Assembly: GCF_900700375.1 (NCBI RefSeq)
Contig: NC_041716.1
Location: 14,296,306 to 14,360,305, forward strand
Source of the DNA: Denticeps clupeoides
Taxonomy: Eukaryota; Chordata; Actinopteri; Clupeiformes; Denticipitidae
Direction of reading: 5' to 3'
DNA: 64,000 bases
The notes under the pieces are model-generated. The model did no database searches and had not been told where the DNA came from. It worked only from the letters and a program-made list of their open reading frames with translations. Of the stretch, positions 11,786 to 21,897 are shown piece by piece; the first letter of the stretch is position 1; the number at the start of each line of letters is the position of its first letter. The position numbers and the translations under genes are program-made.

Positions 11786-12477
11786 TGAAACAGTTCCAGC
11801 ACAATAGAAGTGTGCCTTGTTAAATGGGAATTTGGATGTGGGACAGGGGAACCCTGAGTGTTACACAGCATTGCTATGCTTAATTGAATTGTCCAATCAC
11901 ACCAACACAAATTAAATACTGTGTGCATAAGGTTTTGGTATATGATTATACACCCAAAGAAAACTTTTCATTTTATGTGAAATAAATTGTCTAATTAAAG
12001 ATTTCTAATTCAATAATTTCCTAAAAAGAACCTAAACTGCAAAAAAAACAAAAATAATAATTAATTAAATTAATATATGAAAAAGACTAAGACAATAAGT
12101 ACAGTAAAAATCTGAACTGAGGAATATGCAGCGGACCTTATTCATATTGCTTCAGGCATCCACTGTCTAATCACTTGTAAATATTTTGTCTGTCCCATGG
12201 CTGAATTAGCATTTAATGAGGCACACTTGCATTGTGGTGGGACTGTTTCAACTTGTGTGAATGGCCAGAGTGTGGGAAATCTTGTGAGACCACAGTCTCA
12301 TTCCCATTCCCAGTCCCAACCCCCAGCAGTGTGGTGGACGAGAAACATCAGTATATATAAAAATCTTTAATTTTGCAATATTTGAGTAGGAATAGGCTAG
12401 AATGATTTGTTGTTAAAGTGGACAAATGTTCATATAAATGTTACTGCTTGATTAAAGGAAAATCTTATATGGTTCCT
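11398..12477. other. Spacer between divergent hes5-like copies 3 and 4
   Basis: Unique, AT-rich centre of the copy 3/copy 4 palindrome. It contains a (CA)n run near 11753-11782 and a canonical RBPJ core TGTGGGAA at 12271-12278. No gene was seen. Confidence 0.55.
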
Positions 12478-12478
12478 A

Positions 12479-12512
<34 letters not shown>
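12478..12512. repeat. (CA)n microsatellite
   Basis: CA repeat next to GTCCTCCACCTG. It is the mirror partner of the GT repeat at 11359-11397. Confidence 0.9.
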
Positions 12513-12596
12513 GTCCTCCACCTGCTCCCCTAAGACACGCTTATTGTCTTGTGGGCTTGTGGTGACTCTCCATTCGTCATTGTCAAACCAAGCCCT

Positions 12597-12674
12597 CCCA
12601 TTGGCTGCAGACTGTGAGAACCTCCAACAAGCCCAAGACCCACACATTCATATGGTGATCTGGGGGTATAAATA
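12597..12674 (+). promoter_or_regulatory. CCAAT / RBPJ / TATA promoter module of hes5-like copy 4
   Basis: CCCATTGGC (CCAAT box, minus orientation) at 12597-12605, TGTGAGAA at 12613-12620 and TATAAATA at 12667-12674. ATTGG and TGTGAGAAC are 8 bases apart. The TATA box is 76 bases upstream of the ATG at 12750. Confidence 0.65.
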
Positions 12675-12749
12675 GGAGAAGGAGTGTGACACACAGACCA
12701 CAGCTCAGATCAACCTGCTCCTCACAGAGACAACAGCAGAGACGCAGCC

Positions 12750-13323
12750 ATGGCTCCCACCATCACTGGACCAGTCACCTATGCTGTAGAGTTTCCAGCT
12801 CTGACTAATAAGGTAAATGCAAACATCTTAATTCTTCACACTTGTGCAAATGTAAATCTTGGAATAAAAATTCTTATACCATTACAGACAGGTTACAGTG
12901 TTTCTAAACTCATCTCTCTTCTCTCTCCAGCTGAGAAAGCCCATTGTGGAGAAAATGCGCAGAGATCGCATCAACAGCTGCATTGAAAAGCTCAAGTCTC
13001 TCCTGGGCCAGGAGTTCCTCCAACACCCCGACTCAAAGCAGGAGAAAGCCGACATCCTGGAGATGACCGTGCACTTCCTGAGACAGCAGCAGCAGCAGCA
13101 GATCCAGTCGCCCTGCAGTACTGGCGCTGATGCAGGCTACTCCAGGTGTGTGCAGGAGGTGCTCCACTTCCTGTCTCGGGGTGACGGGCAGACGCAGTCC
13201 CACAGAAGACTGCTGAGCCAGCTCCAGCAGAGAGGCCAGCTCCAGCCCGACACCCAGCTCTGCAGCAGCAGCAGCAGCAAAGACCCGACTCCGGCCTGCA
13301 GGCCTCTGTGGAGACCCTGGTAG
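12750..13323 (+). CDS. hes5-like: hes5-like bHLH-Orange repressor, copy 4 (151 aa)
   Basis: Exon 1 is 12750-12812 (MAPTITGPVTYAVEFPALTNK), exon 2 is 12931-13323, with GTAAAT donor and CTCCAG acceptor, phase 0. Domain order as in copy 3: basic region LRKPIVEKMRRDRIN, HLH, six glutamines, Orange domain AGYSRCVQEVLHFLS, five serines, terminal WRPW. Promoter with CCAAT, RBPJ-type TGTGAGAA and TATA upstream. It is head to head with copy 3 and tail to tail with copy 5, so it is the middle unit of both inverted repeats. Intron sequence is also almost identical among copies 3-5, which points to recent duplication or continuing gene conversion. Confidence 0.9.
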
Positions 13324-13439
13324 AGCCGTGTGGACTCTGTACACCTGGACCAACAGAATTCAGCGTGCCACTCTGAGAAGGGCACACGGAGTAATTCTAA
13401 ACATGTAGGAACTGTGTTCCTGTTGTTCTGCTTTTTTGG

Positions 13440-14430
13440 TAGAACATTTTAAGTTCATGTCAATTGAGCCACTACATTTCTGCCACCAAGAGGCAAATTC
13501 TCTTTCTTATTATATAAGAAGCCACAATGTCCTTTGTATGGATGTATTACATTAAATATGGTGTAATGGTAAAAGTTTATTAACATATTAAGTGCTGGGC
13601 TTCTGTGAAGCTTGGCAAAATGATGTCAAATGTGCCTTTTCTGCTTCTCATACATCCAAGATTTAACTGTCACTCTCACTTAGAACCTCTGCTTAATTAA
13701 CAGCACAACTTTTAATTGAACTGTTATGCAAGCAGTCTTGAAAATTCTTCAGACCGAGTACATTGTATTTCATTTCTGAAAATCTTCTGTCATGTTAATT
13801 GACACTCTTTTTGATGTTCAAGAAATCTTTAATGTTTATATTTCTGATTAATTAAAGAACACTATAAAAGCAACTGATTTTGTATCCCATTTCATTCATG
13901 CAGAGACTTCTGTCATGATAGGTCACCTCCAAGCTCAGTTTACTGACCACTTAGAACTATAACATGCTGGAATGTTTAAGGTTCTTAAACATTCATAAAG
14001 TGCTTCGTCAGTTCTTATTGGTTTAATGAGAGAGAGCTGCATCCTAAAAAGGCTGATAGGATGAACTCCAGCTTGGAGCCAAACTGAAAACAGTGAACAC
14101 TGACTTAAAATTGAAGTAATCTGTCATGCCTAATATTTTATCACTTTATCAATCTTTCAGTCATCATTTGTGAAGTGTCACAATCAGTGTAAAGGCCCCT
14201 GGTGAGCAGCAAAGCAACAAAAACTGGAGAGGAACCAAAAAGAGCCCATCATCCTCTGGTCAGGATGTGTAAAGTTCGGTTATGGTCATCGCAGGATGTG
14301 ATAGGTAAACTGACAGCAACAGCTGGTTTAAACAGACGCCTTTGTGGTGAAACTTTTTTTGTTAAGCTTGAAAAAAATTCCGGGCTTGTGGCCCAATGCC
14401 ATCTCCGACCTCCGACCACGAATGTAAACT
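13440..14430. other. Spacer downstream of hes5-like copy 4
   Basis: AT-rich, no gene recognised. The inverted match to copy 5's 3' flank ends near 13430. Confidence 0.5.
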
Positions 14431-14431
14431 A

Positions 14432-14615
14432 GGGTGGTAGTAGCCTAGTGGGTAACACACTCGCCTATGAACCAGAAGACCCCGGTTCAAATCCCACTTA
14501 CTACCATTGTGTCCCTGAGCAAGACACTTAACCCTGAGTTGCTCCTGGGGGGGACTGTCCCTGTAAATACTGCTTCTAAGTCACTCTGATAAATTCTGTA
14601 AATGTAAATGTAAAC
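14432..14615 (+). repeat. tRNA-derived SINE, family A
   Basis: Well preserved copy: head GGTGGTAGTAGCCTAGTGGG, B-box-like CCGGTTCAAATCCC, tail TAAATGTAAATGTAAA. Confidence 0.85.
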
Positions 14616-14650
14616 TACATCAGTCCATGAATGTCTAGTTTTTGTGTCAT

Positions 14651-14806
14651 GTAGATGCCCTTATCCAGAGTGACTTACAATCAGTAGTTACAGGGACAGC
14701 CCCCCTGGAGACACTCATGGTGTCTTGCAATGTTAGTAAGTGGGATTTGAACCTTGGTCTTCTGGTTCATAGGTGAGTGTGTTACCCACTAGGCTACTAC
14801 TGGTAG
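14651..14806 (-). repeat. tRNA-derived SINE, family A (inverted neighbour)
   Basis: Second copy of the same family, opposite orientation, starting 36 bases after the first. The pair forms a natural hairpin. Confidence 0.8.
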
Positions 14807-15370
14807 GGTGTTTCTGGGTGTTTGGGACAGTCCACTGACTTTTGCTGTGAATTAAGAATGGAGAACTGAGTGGAGTAGACTAAATCCATAGAATTAATCA
14901 ATTATCCAGTGAAAGAGTTTTCATGATAAGCTGAGATTTTATTTTACCAAAGTATTGGAATACTTTTATTTAATTTAAATATTTCATATAACCTCTGCTG
15001 CTAAACAGCAATCAGCAGTAAAGTTTAAGTTGATTGCATGATAACATGCACATTTTAACCATCTCAGAATAATGAAATGTTTTTTAACTGTAAACAAATC
15101 AACAACATGTTGCACGACGTAGATAACACTCACATTCACTGCAAGTTCATTTGACCCTTTTGGGTCACATACAAACTCTTAATGTATAATATGTAATGAT
15201 AATGTGTAACAATCAGTTTAAATAGCTAAACAATACCCTTTAAAATGTAAATGTAATAACAGTCTTATATGATAAGACAAATGAATACTGACAATACATC
15301 AGTAAGAAATAACATTCTGCATACTTTCTATTAATGAAAGTTGATCTACGTTCTGCAAGAGCAGAACAAC
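14807..15370. other. Spacer downstream of hes5-like copy 5
   Basis: AT-rich sequence with no recognised feature. The 3' inverted-repeat arm of copy 5 begins near 15370. Confidence 0.5.
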
Positions 15371-15468
15371 AGGAACACAGTTCCTACATGTTTAGAATTA
15401 CTCCGTGTGCCCTTCTCAGAGTGGCACGCTGAATTCTGTTGGTCCAGGTGTACAGAGTCCACACGGCT

Positions 15469-16048
15469 CTACCAGGGTCTCCACAGAGGCCTGCAGGCCG
15501 GAGTTGGGTCTTTGCTGCTGCTGCTGCTGCAGAGCTGGGTGTCGGGCTGGAGCTGGCCTCTCTGCTGGAGCTGGCTCAGCAGTCTTCTGTGGGACTGCGT
15601 CTGCCCGTCACCCCGAGACAGGAAGTGGAGCACCTCCTGCACACACCTGGAGTAGCCTGCATCAGCGCCAGTACTGCAGGGCGACTGGATCTGCTGCTGC
15701 TGCTGCTGCTGCTGTCTCAGGAAGTGCACGGTCATCTCCAGGATGTCAGCTTTCTCCTGCTTTGAGTCGGGGTGTTGGAGGAACTCCTGGCCCAGGAGAG
15801 ACTTGAGCTTTTCAATGCAGCTGTTGATGCGATCTCTGCGCATTTTCTCCACAATGGGCTTTCTCAGCTGGAGAGAGAAGAGGGACGAGTTTAGAAACAC
15901 TGTAACCTGTCTGTAATGGTATAAGAATTTTTATTCCAAGATTTACATTTGCACAAGTGTGAAGAATTAAGATGTTTGCATTTACCTTATTAGTCAGAGC
16001 TGGAAACTCTACAGCATAGGTGACTGGTCCAGTGATGGTGGGAGCCAT
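15469..16048 (-). CDS. hes5-like: hes5-like bHLH-Orange repressor, copy 5 (153 aa)
   Basis: Exon 1 is 15986-16048 (same 21 residues as copy 4), exon 2 is 15469-15867, phase 0. Same basic region, HLH, Orange domain and WRPW as copies 3 and 4, but the glutamine tract after the HLH has eight residues (five and six in the others); the serine tract has five. Minus-strand promoter: TATAAATA at 16124-16131 and TGTGAGAA at 16178-16185. Tail to tail with copy 4. The upstream similarity to copies 3 and 4 stops abruptly after about 16210, marking one duplication breakpoint. Confidence 0.9.
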
Positions 16049-16123
16049 GGCTGCGTCTCTGCTGTTGTCTCTGTGAGGAGCAGGTTGATCTGAGCTGTGG
16101 TCTGTGTGTCACGCTCCTTCTCC

Positions 16124-16185
16124 TATTTATACCCCCAGATCACCATATGAATGTGTGGGTCTTGGGCTTGTTGGAGGTTCTCACA
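16124..16185 (-). promoter_or_regulatory. Core promoter of hes5-like copy 5
   Basis: TATAAATA at 16124-16131 and TGTGAGAA at 16178-16185 on the minus strand, with a CCAAT box just beyond. The module matches copies 3 and 4. Confidence 0.65.
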
Positions 16186-16210
16186 GTCTGCAGCCAATGG
16201 GAGGGCTTGG

Positions 16211-17130
16211 CAGAGCATTGAGCAGCCACATGTTCACTAAAGTGCTTATTGCCCCTGGACAATTGCCCTCTCTTCTGGGAGCAGGTGTGTGTGTGTGTGT
16301 GTGTCACTGCAGGGTTTATTAGGCAATGGGGTCTTCTACACACAGGCGGGGTGTGTGTGACAGTGCGGGTGTCGCTTGGTGTCCTGTGATGCTGGGAAAG
16401 TGGTGACCTCGTAAATTGATCCCACTCCCTCTGATATCAGAGTGTGTGTCTGAGAGTGGATCCAGTTTCCTGGTGCAGTAATCTCATTTCTTTACAGGGA
16501 TCCAGACCTTCCGGGAGGGATTTGATGAAAATAATTTAAGAAATAAATTATTTACCATAATTCATGCTACATAAGTTATAAAATTCTATCATATTTTTAC
16601 TCTATATTTACCCCACACATAACACAGTCAAACACTCACACACACAGCTCTGGTCCATCAGCTCTGAGTGAACGTGGGAGAGTCAGTGCCGTAACACTTC
16701 CCACACGTCTGTGTTAATGACACCAAGCCACCACACAAAGGAAGTGTGCCCCCTCCACACAAAGCCTCTGTTCACACATTGTTTCCCACACAGCGTTGAA
16801 GAGACGGCAGAAACCAGGCAGGCTTGCCATCTGTAGCCCTTGCACACCTCCAGCCATGAAACCAGCAGCCTGGTCATCTAAACATAAAACAGGAACTGTA
16901 CTAATAAACTGATATAAACATATAAAAAATAATATATTTTATAAATCTAATCTAATCTAATATAATCTAATATAATATAATATAATATAATATAATATAA
17001 TATATGCTCAAATTTCTTGTTTCTTGCCATGATTACATGCAAAGTGCCAATAATCATGGAAAAATTTCACTCAGAACGTGAAATTTGCAACTTTTTAAAC
17101 CTTTTGCTGAGCTCTCCCAGCAGATGTTTG
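16211..17130. other. Spacer with AT-rich minisatellite
   Basis: Holds a short GT run near 16285-16305 and, at about 16948-17003, a TAATC/TAATA tandem array. No gene recognised. Confidence 0.55.
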
Positions 17131-17138
17131 ACAACAGT

Positions 17139-17401
17139 TTCCCACCACATTTCATTCTGAGCGGACAACGGGAGTGATGTCTTTACCCCCTTACAAAGGC
17201 CTCGGATTTATTTCCCAGCCACTTGGACGTCACATGATTGACAGCGGACAACGACTGCTCCCACTCCCACCTGCTCGCTGCATTTCAACCAATTGTGTCA
17301 CCCAATTCATGCTCGTACCATTGTCAGTGTGCTGTGTTCTGATTGGTTGAGGAGTGTGAGAACTTAAATGATATTAAAATTCAGTGAGCTCTGTATAAAT
17401 A
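17139..17401 (+). promoter_or_regulatory. Notch-type promoter of the degenerate her-like gene
   Basis: TTCCCAC (RBPJ core, reverse) at 17139-17145; ATTGG CCAAT box just after 17341; TGTGAGAAC from 17355; TATAAATA at 17394-17401, 78 bases before the ATG. ATTGG and TGTGAGAAC are separated by 8 bases, as in hes5-like copies 3-5. Confidence 0.55.
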
Positions 17402-17478
17402 CAAGGGAAAGATTGTGCATCTTCAGACATTTTGGCTCCAGTCTACAGACGGATCTTCATACCAGCCATCTCTTCACC

Positions 17479-17831
17479 ATGAATGACTTGCAGAAAAGGT
17501 ACGGGAATTTAACTTGTATGAATTAAATATTTCTGATTGTTTAAATGATGGAAGAGCCCGCGTTCTAATGTTTCATGCCCTTATTCCCAGGAGTAAGATC
17601 CTGAGTCTGGAGAGGAAGTGTACCAGTGGTGCTGAGAAACTTCGGACTGTCTTGGAGACCCAGCTGCAGAATGGTGTCCCCAACGCTGACATCTGGGACA
17701 AGACTGTATCGTTTTTCACATTAAAGAAGGCTTTGCTGTTCCACAATGGCTACACAAGGCATTCAAGAGACACCTTGCGCCTGTTCCCGTCTCCCGCTGA
17801 AGATGTGGCTCCACTCTGCATCCATCACTGA
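17479..17831 (+). CDS. Degenerate hes/her-like HLH protein lacking basic region and WRPW (86 aa)
   Basis: Exon 1 is 17479-17498 (MNDLQK plus a split R), exon 2 is 17591-17831; GTACGG donor, CCCAG acceptor. The product aligns loosely with the neighbouring hes5-like proteins: AEKLRTVLETQL to IEKLKSLLGQEF (helix 1), ADIWDKTVSFFTLKK to ADILEMTVHFLRQQ (helix 2), GYTRHSRDTLRLF to GYSRCVQEVLHFL (Orange domain). The RRDRIN core of the basic region is replaced (ERKCTSG), the KP motif is gone, and the protein ends CIHH instead of WRPW. The frame is open and the promoter is intact. It may be a dimerising regulator without DNA binding, or a decaying copy. Homology is my inference from weak similarity plus position and promoter. 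Confidence 0.55.
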
Positions 17832-18900
17832 AGACCTGACAGCACATCAGGGATGATATGAACCCCCCAATTCAGATCATCTGAATGTGAGGATCGGTTC
17901 ACTATGTGATTGTGAAACTTGATTTGCACAAAAGCTGAATAGAATATGTATTGTCATAATATGAAATCTCTTTGGTCTTTTGTGAAGACGAGGCTCCTGA
18001 AAGGAAAAATCCACCATACTGTGGATTGTTATTGGTCCTTAAGTGGACTGTAGTACTTGAATTGATTGTTTCATAGGAGCTGAGATTTGTAAACTATGCA
18101 GGGAAACTCAACATTTCCAGTATTTGTTGAAAAGAATCCCTTAAATGAATGCCATATTCCTTGAAAAAAAGGAACATTTTTGAGTTGCACTTTTTTTTAT
18201 TATCAAGTGCATGTATATGTTATGCATAATATGAAACTACATGTGTGTTCTTACATGTGTCAGTTGTGCTTTTGTCTTATATAAATACACTCATTTATAA
18301 CATTCAATTGTGCTTGTGTCGTAAGTGATCAGTTTAATACAACAGTTTCGTCTATTCCTGTACTAATATTTTATTTCAATTATCAGCGTTATCTTTTATC
18401 TTTAATATCTGTCACAATTTAACATATGTAAATTGCACTTGATTCATGTACACACACAAATCACCAGTTTTATGTGGCCAGATTAATGCAAGGTCGACAC
18501 TTCATTAAACAACAGTCTAACTCTCTGTAACTCTGATGACAGAGGTACTCATTGTCAAATAATGGATTTATTTGTTTACATGTATATCGCCATCTATAGG
18601 CTGTGATGAAAAAATATGACACTTGTGTTTCGACTGGGAATTATTAAGGATTGTTAACGCCACCTACAGGAAGAGCTCGACTTTTTTTCCCAGTACTGCA
18701 CATTTTATATCTTAATGTAAATCCATTGTAGTGCAAATGCTCCTGCTGATTTTTTTCTGTCAATGTGTATTATAAAGTATGTAAAAGGCAGTTATAGACA
18801 GAATTAGAATTTGAATCCTGATTTGGATTCAGACTGGATTCAGACCAGCATGTGTAACAGTTTACGGCGTAGAGTCCATCTATTCCTGCAGTTACACCCC
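17832..18900. other. Spacer upstream of draxin
   Basis: AT-rich, presumably including the 3' UTR of the preceding small gene. No mobile element or further gene seen. Confidence 0.5.
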
Positions 18901-18903
18901 TGG

Positions 18904-19007
18904 AGCCCCGCCCCTTTCACATCGCCTGTCTTAGTTACCGCGCACTCAGCATCAGGACCATTCCTCCAGTGCGCACACTGACTCGAAGCTGTAACCCTGT
19001 ATATGAG
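18904..19007 (+). promoter_or_regulatory. Probable draxin promoter and 5' UTR exon
   Basis: A GC box (CCCCGCCCC) near 18906 is followed by a GC-richer block that ends in a good donor, GAG then GTAAGG at 19008. draxin's first coding exon begins at a splice acceptor (21878) with only 19 bases before its ATG, so a non-coding upstream exon is needed and this is the best candidate. Confidence 0.45.
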
Positions 19008-20167
19008 GTAAGGACATATTCTAATATTTTTCTCTAATCACTGCAAATAATCTGAAAATAATGTCCAGTCGGATTTTACACTGATGTGACATTATATTCT
19101 ATGTATTAAAGCGCGTGTTCTGCATTGCTTTTAGGCATTTATGTATTCTCCTTTCCTCTTGAAATCTTTAATCAATTTAGTTTAATGTATTATAACAGAT
19201 CATGTTGTGATTGTATCCATATCATCCCAAGTAAACAATCTTGAGGAAAATAGTGGATTTTCCAGAATTAAATCAGGTGCCAGAGCAGTGGACTACATTT
19301 TTTAAACACCCTACAGGTTTACAGAGGGAAAAACATACATTTTGTCTATAGTACATTAAAACATAATTCAAGTGCCACGTGTTCCCACATGCATTAATCA
19401 TGTTAATGTGTATATAATGACGAAAAGAGACTTTAAATTAGAAACTTCCCAGCCTGGTGCCAAAAATTATGCTTGAGGGAACTATTTTGCACAGCAAAGG
19501 GGGTCATTTATTTAAAAGAGACTATGAAACAGACAGAACACTGTCATAATGAGATAAACCCTTGCAACAATCAGTGGTATGATGATGAATGTGCATGTTG
19601 GGGTTGGGTTATTGGGATTTCTGCTTGTGTTTTGCACCTTTCGTCTGGGAGCTGTAATATACAACATGGTTTTGGATCATAAACGGACGAAGCCTGCAGC
19701 GTTCATTTCAAAACTACCAGTCAACAGGCTGCAGCCATTCTGCTGTGGATGTGTGAAAGTGCCATGCTCAGCCATTATGCCCCAGGCACACTTTACCTTT
19801 CAAAGAGGGAGAAACTGTGTAGGGAGTAACAGTTGCCCAAAGCTCAATTTGTACATACGCTAAAGTGAAATGAAGATGCAGGTTTATGTGGATTCAATGT
19901 TCCTGATGGAGATGATCCACTTTTCATTTTTTCACTTGGTTTTGTCTGATTTGCTGGGCAAATACCATACTCCACCAGAGCAGCGGCATTTGTGGTTTGG
20001 ATTCCGACCATATTGTGCATCTGTCACATACAAAATTGCCATAGTAGATAGTCCTAAGGTGGTGCCAGCGGGCCAAGTTGATCCAGAAACTCTATGCATG
20101 TACTGCCAGGTACAGAGACTAATTTGTCATTAACTAGACTGTTTAATCTTATGGAATATCATTGACA

Positions 20168-20693
20168 TACAGTACAGGCCAAAAAGAATGGACACCTTCT
20201 CATTCAATGTGTTTTCTTTGTTTTCATGACCATTTACATCGGTAGATTCTCACTGAAGGCATCAAAACTATGAATGAACACATGTGGAGTTATATACTTA
20301 ACAAAAAGTGGAGACCTGGCCTCCACAGTCACCGGACCTGAACCCAGTCGAGATGGTTTGGGGTGAGCTGGACCGCAGAGTGAAGGCAAAGGGACCAACA
20401 AGGGACCTCTGGGAACACCTCTTGGAGAACCATTTCAGGTGATGACTTCTTGAAGCTCATCGAGAGAATGCCAAGAGTGTGCAAAGCAGTAATCAGAGCA
20501 AAGGGCGGCTATTTTGAAGAAACTAGAATATAAAACATGTTTTCAGTTATTTCACCTTTTTATATTAAGTACATAACCCCACATGTGTTCAGTCATAGTT
20601 TTGATGCCTTCAGTGAGAATCTACCAACGTAAATAGTCATGAAAAAACACATTGAATGACAAGGTGTGTCCAAATTATTGGCCCGTACTGTAT
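20168..20693. mobile_element. Tc1/mariner-like deletion derivative
   Basis: Ends are inverted: CAGTACAGGCCAAAAAG at the left, and the same motif reversed (..GGCCCGTACTGTA) at the right, with long inner similarity (TTCAATGTGTTTTCTTT). The middle keeps a transposase scrap: words encoding WPPQSPDLNPVEMVWGELDR, the part around the third catalytic acid of Tc1-type transposases. The rest of the transposase is deleted. Inserted at TA, in a draxin intron. Confidence 0.8.
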
Positions 20694-21603
20694 ATAATCA
20701 TTTACAAGGCCATAATTCTAATTAACCTTAGATACTGGAACATGTTGACCTCCAAACAAAACGACCATGAGTCGGCCTAATGTTTTAATTGGTCATGTTC
20801 ATATGACAATGTTGTCACATGTTCAGGCAGTTTAGTGAATAAAGTCAGACATCAGCGATGCCCAGTGTTAAGACCTATTGGTGGAAGATACTAACATCAG
20901 ATGAAGCACACCTTAGATAGCGGTGGTGTCGTGGTCGAGGGATGGAGTCAGATGGAGGTTACGCCCAGAAACGCCTGAGGACAAAGGTGGCATGTAACCC
21001 TTACCTGTTGCTTATTAAAGTGAATGGGAAAGAACCATTTTTCTGTATGATATATAAAACTTGTGTTGGCCTGCTCCTGGGGCTTCTCCCCACGAAGGGA
21101 GCCAGGGCGTGGTATTGTGTCCGCCAATAAAGTGCATCTTTACAAAAAACTTAGTTGCTTTCTTTTCATTCACCCAGCTTTTGTTTTATTTCCATTGCTT
21201 TTTAAGGCACCACTCTGAATTTTGAGTTAGTACCAGAGCTGACATTGATGATAATTGCGAAGGCATCTCCTTATTTAATCCACTTTGATGCAAATCCTCT
21301 GCTACTTATCTCAGGGCCCTGCACCGCCTGGCCCACTGATGAGACGTTGGAAATAAAATACAGTCAGATTAAAGAAACTTGTTCTGTAAAATCATGAAGC
21401 ACAATTTTTTATAGCTTTTATTCAAATTTCATTATTTCAAATGCATAAACTCAGTTTGTTCAAAACCTTGCCAACCAGAACTATTAGACATTTAATTATG
21501 AGCAAAATTATTAAAAATTTGTATTTTATACTTCATCATACTTCATAAACGTAGTACCTACTTGGGATTAAAGGATTGTCTGATGTTTCGATCTACAACA
21601 AAG

Positions 21604-21815
21604 GGCAGTGGTGGCCTAGCGGGCATGGAAGTGGACTAGTAATGGAAGGGTTGCAGGTTCAAATCCCAAACTGTCAAGGTGCCACTGAGGTCCCCTTGAT
21701 CAAAGCACCGTCCCCACACACTTCTCACCGGGCGCCTGTCATGCTGGTTAAAAGCAGAGCTCACATTTTGTTGTGTGCTGGACTGTGTGTCACAATGACA
21801 AAAACAATCAGTGTG
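21604..21815 (+). repeat. tRNA-derived SINE, family B
   Basis: Copy reading GGTGGCCTAGCGGGCA, then CAGGTTCAAATCCC, then GGCGCCTGTCAT; it ends shortly before the first coding exon of draxin. Confidence 0.8.
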
Positions 21816-21897
21816 TGAATGTGCTAGTAGGTTCACACCACTTGTCATTTCTAACTGTTACTCCTTTTTATATTACAGAAGGCCTCTGCTGCTTAAA

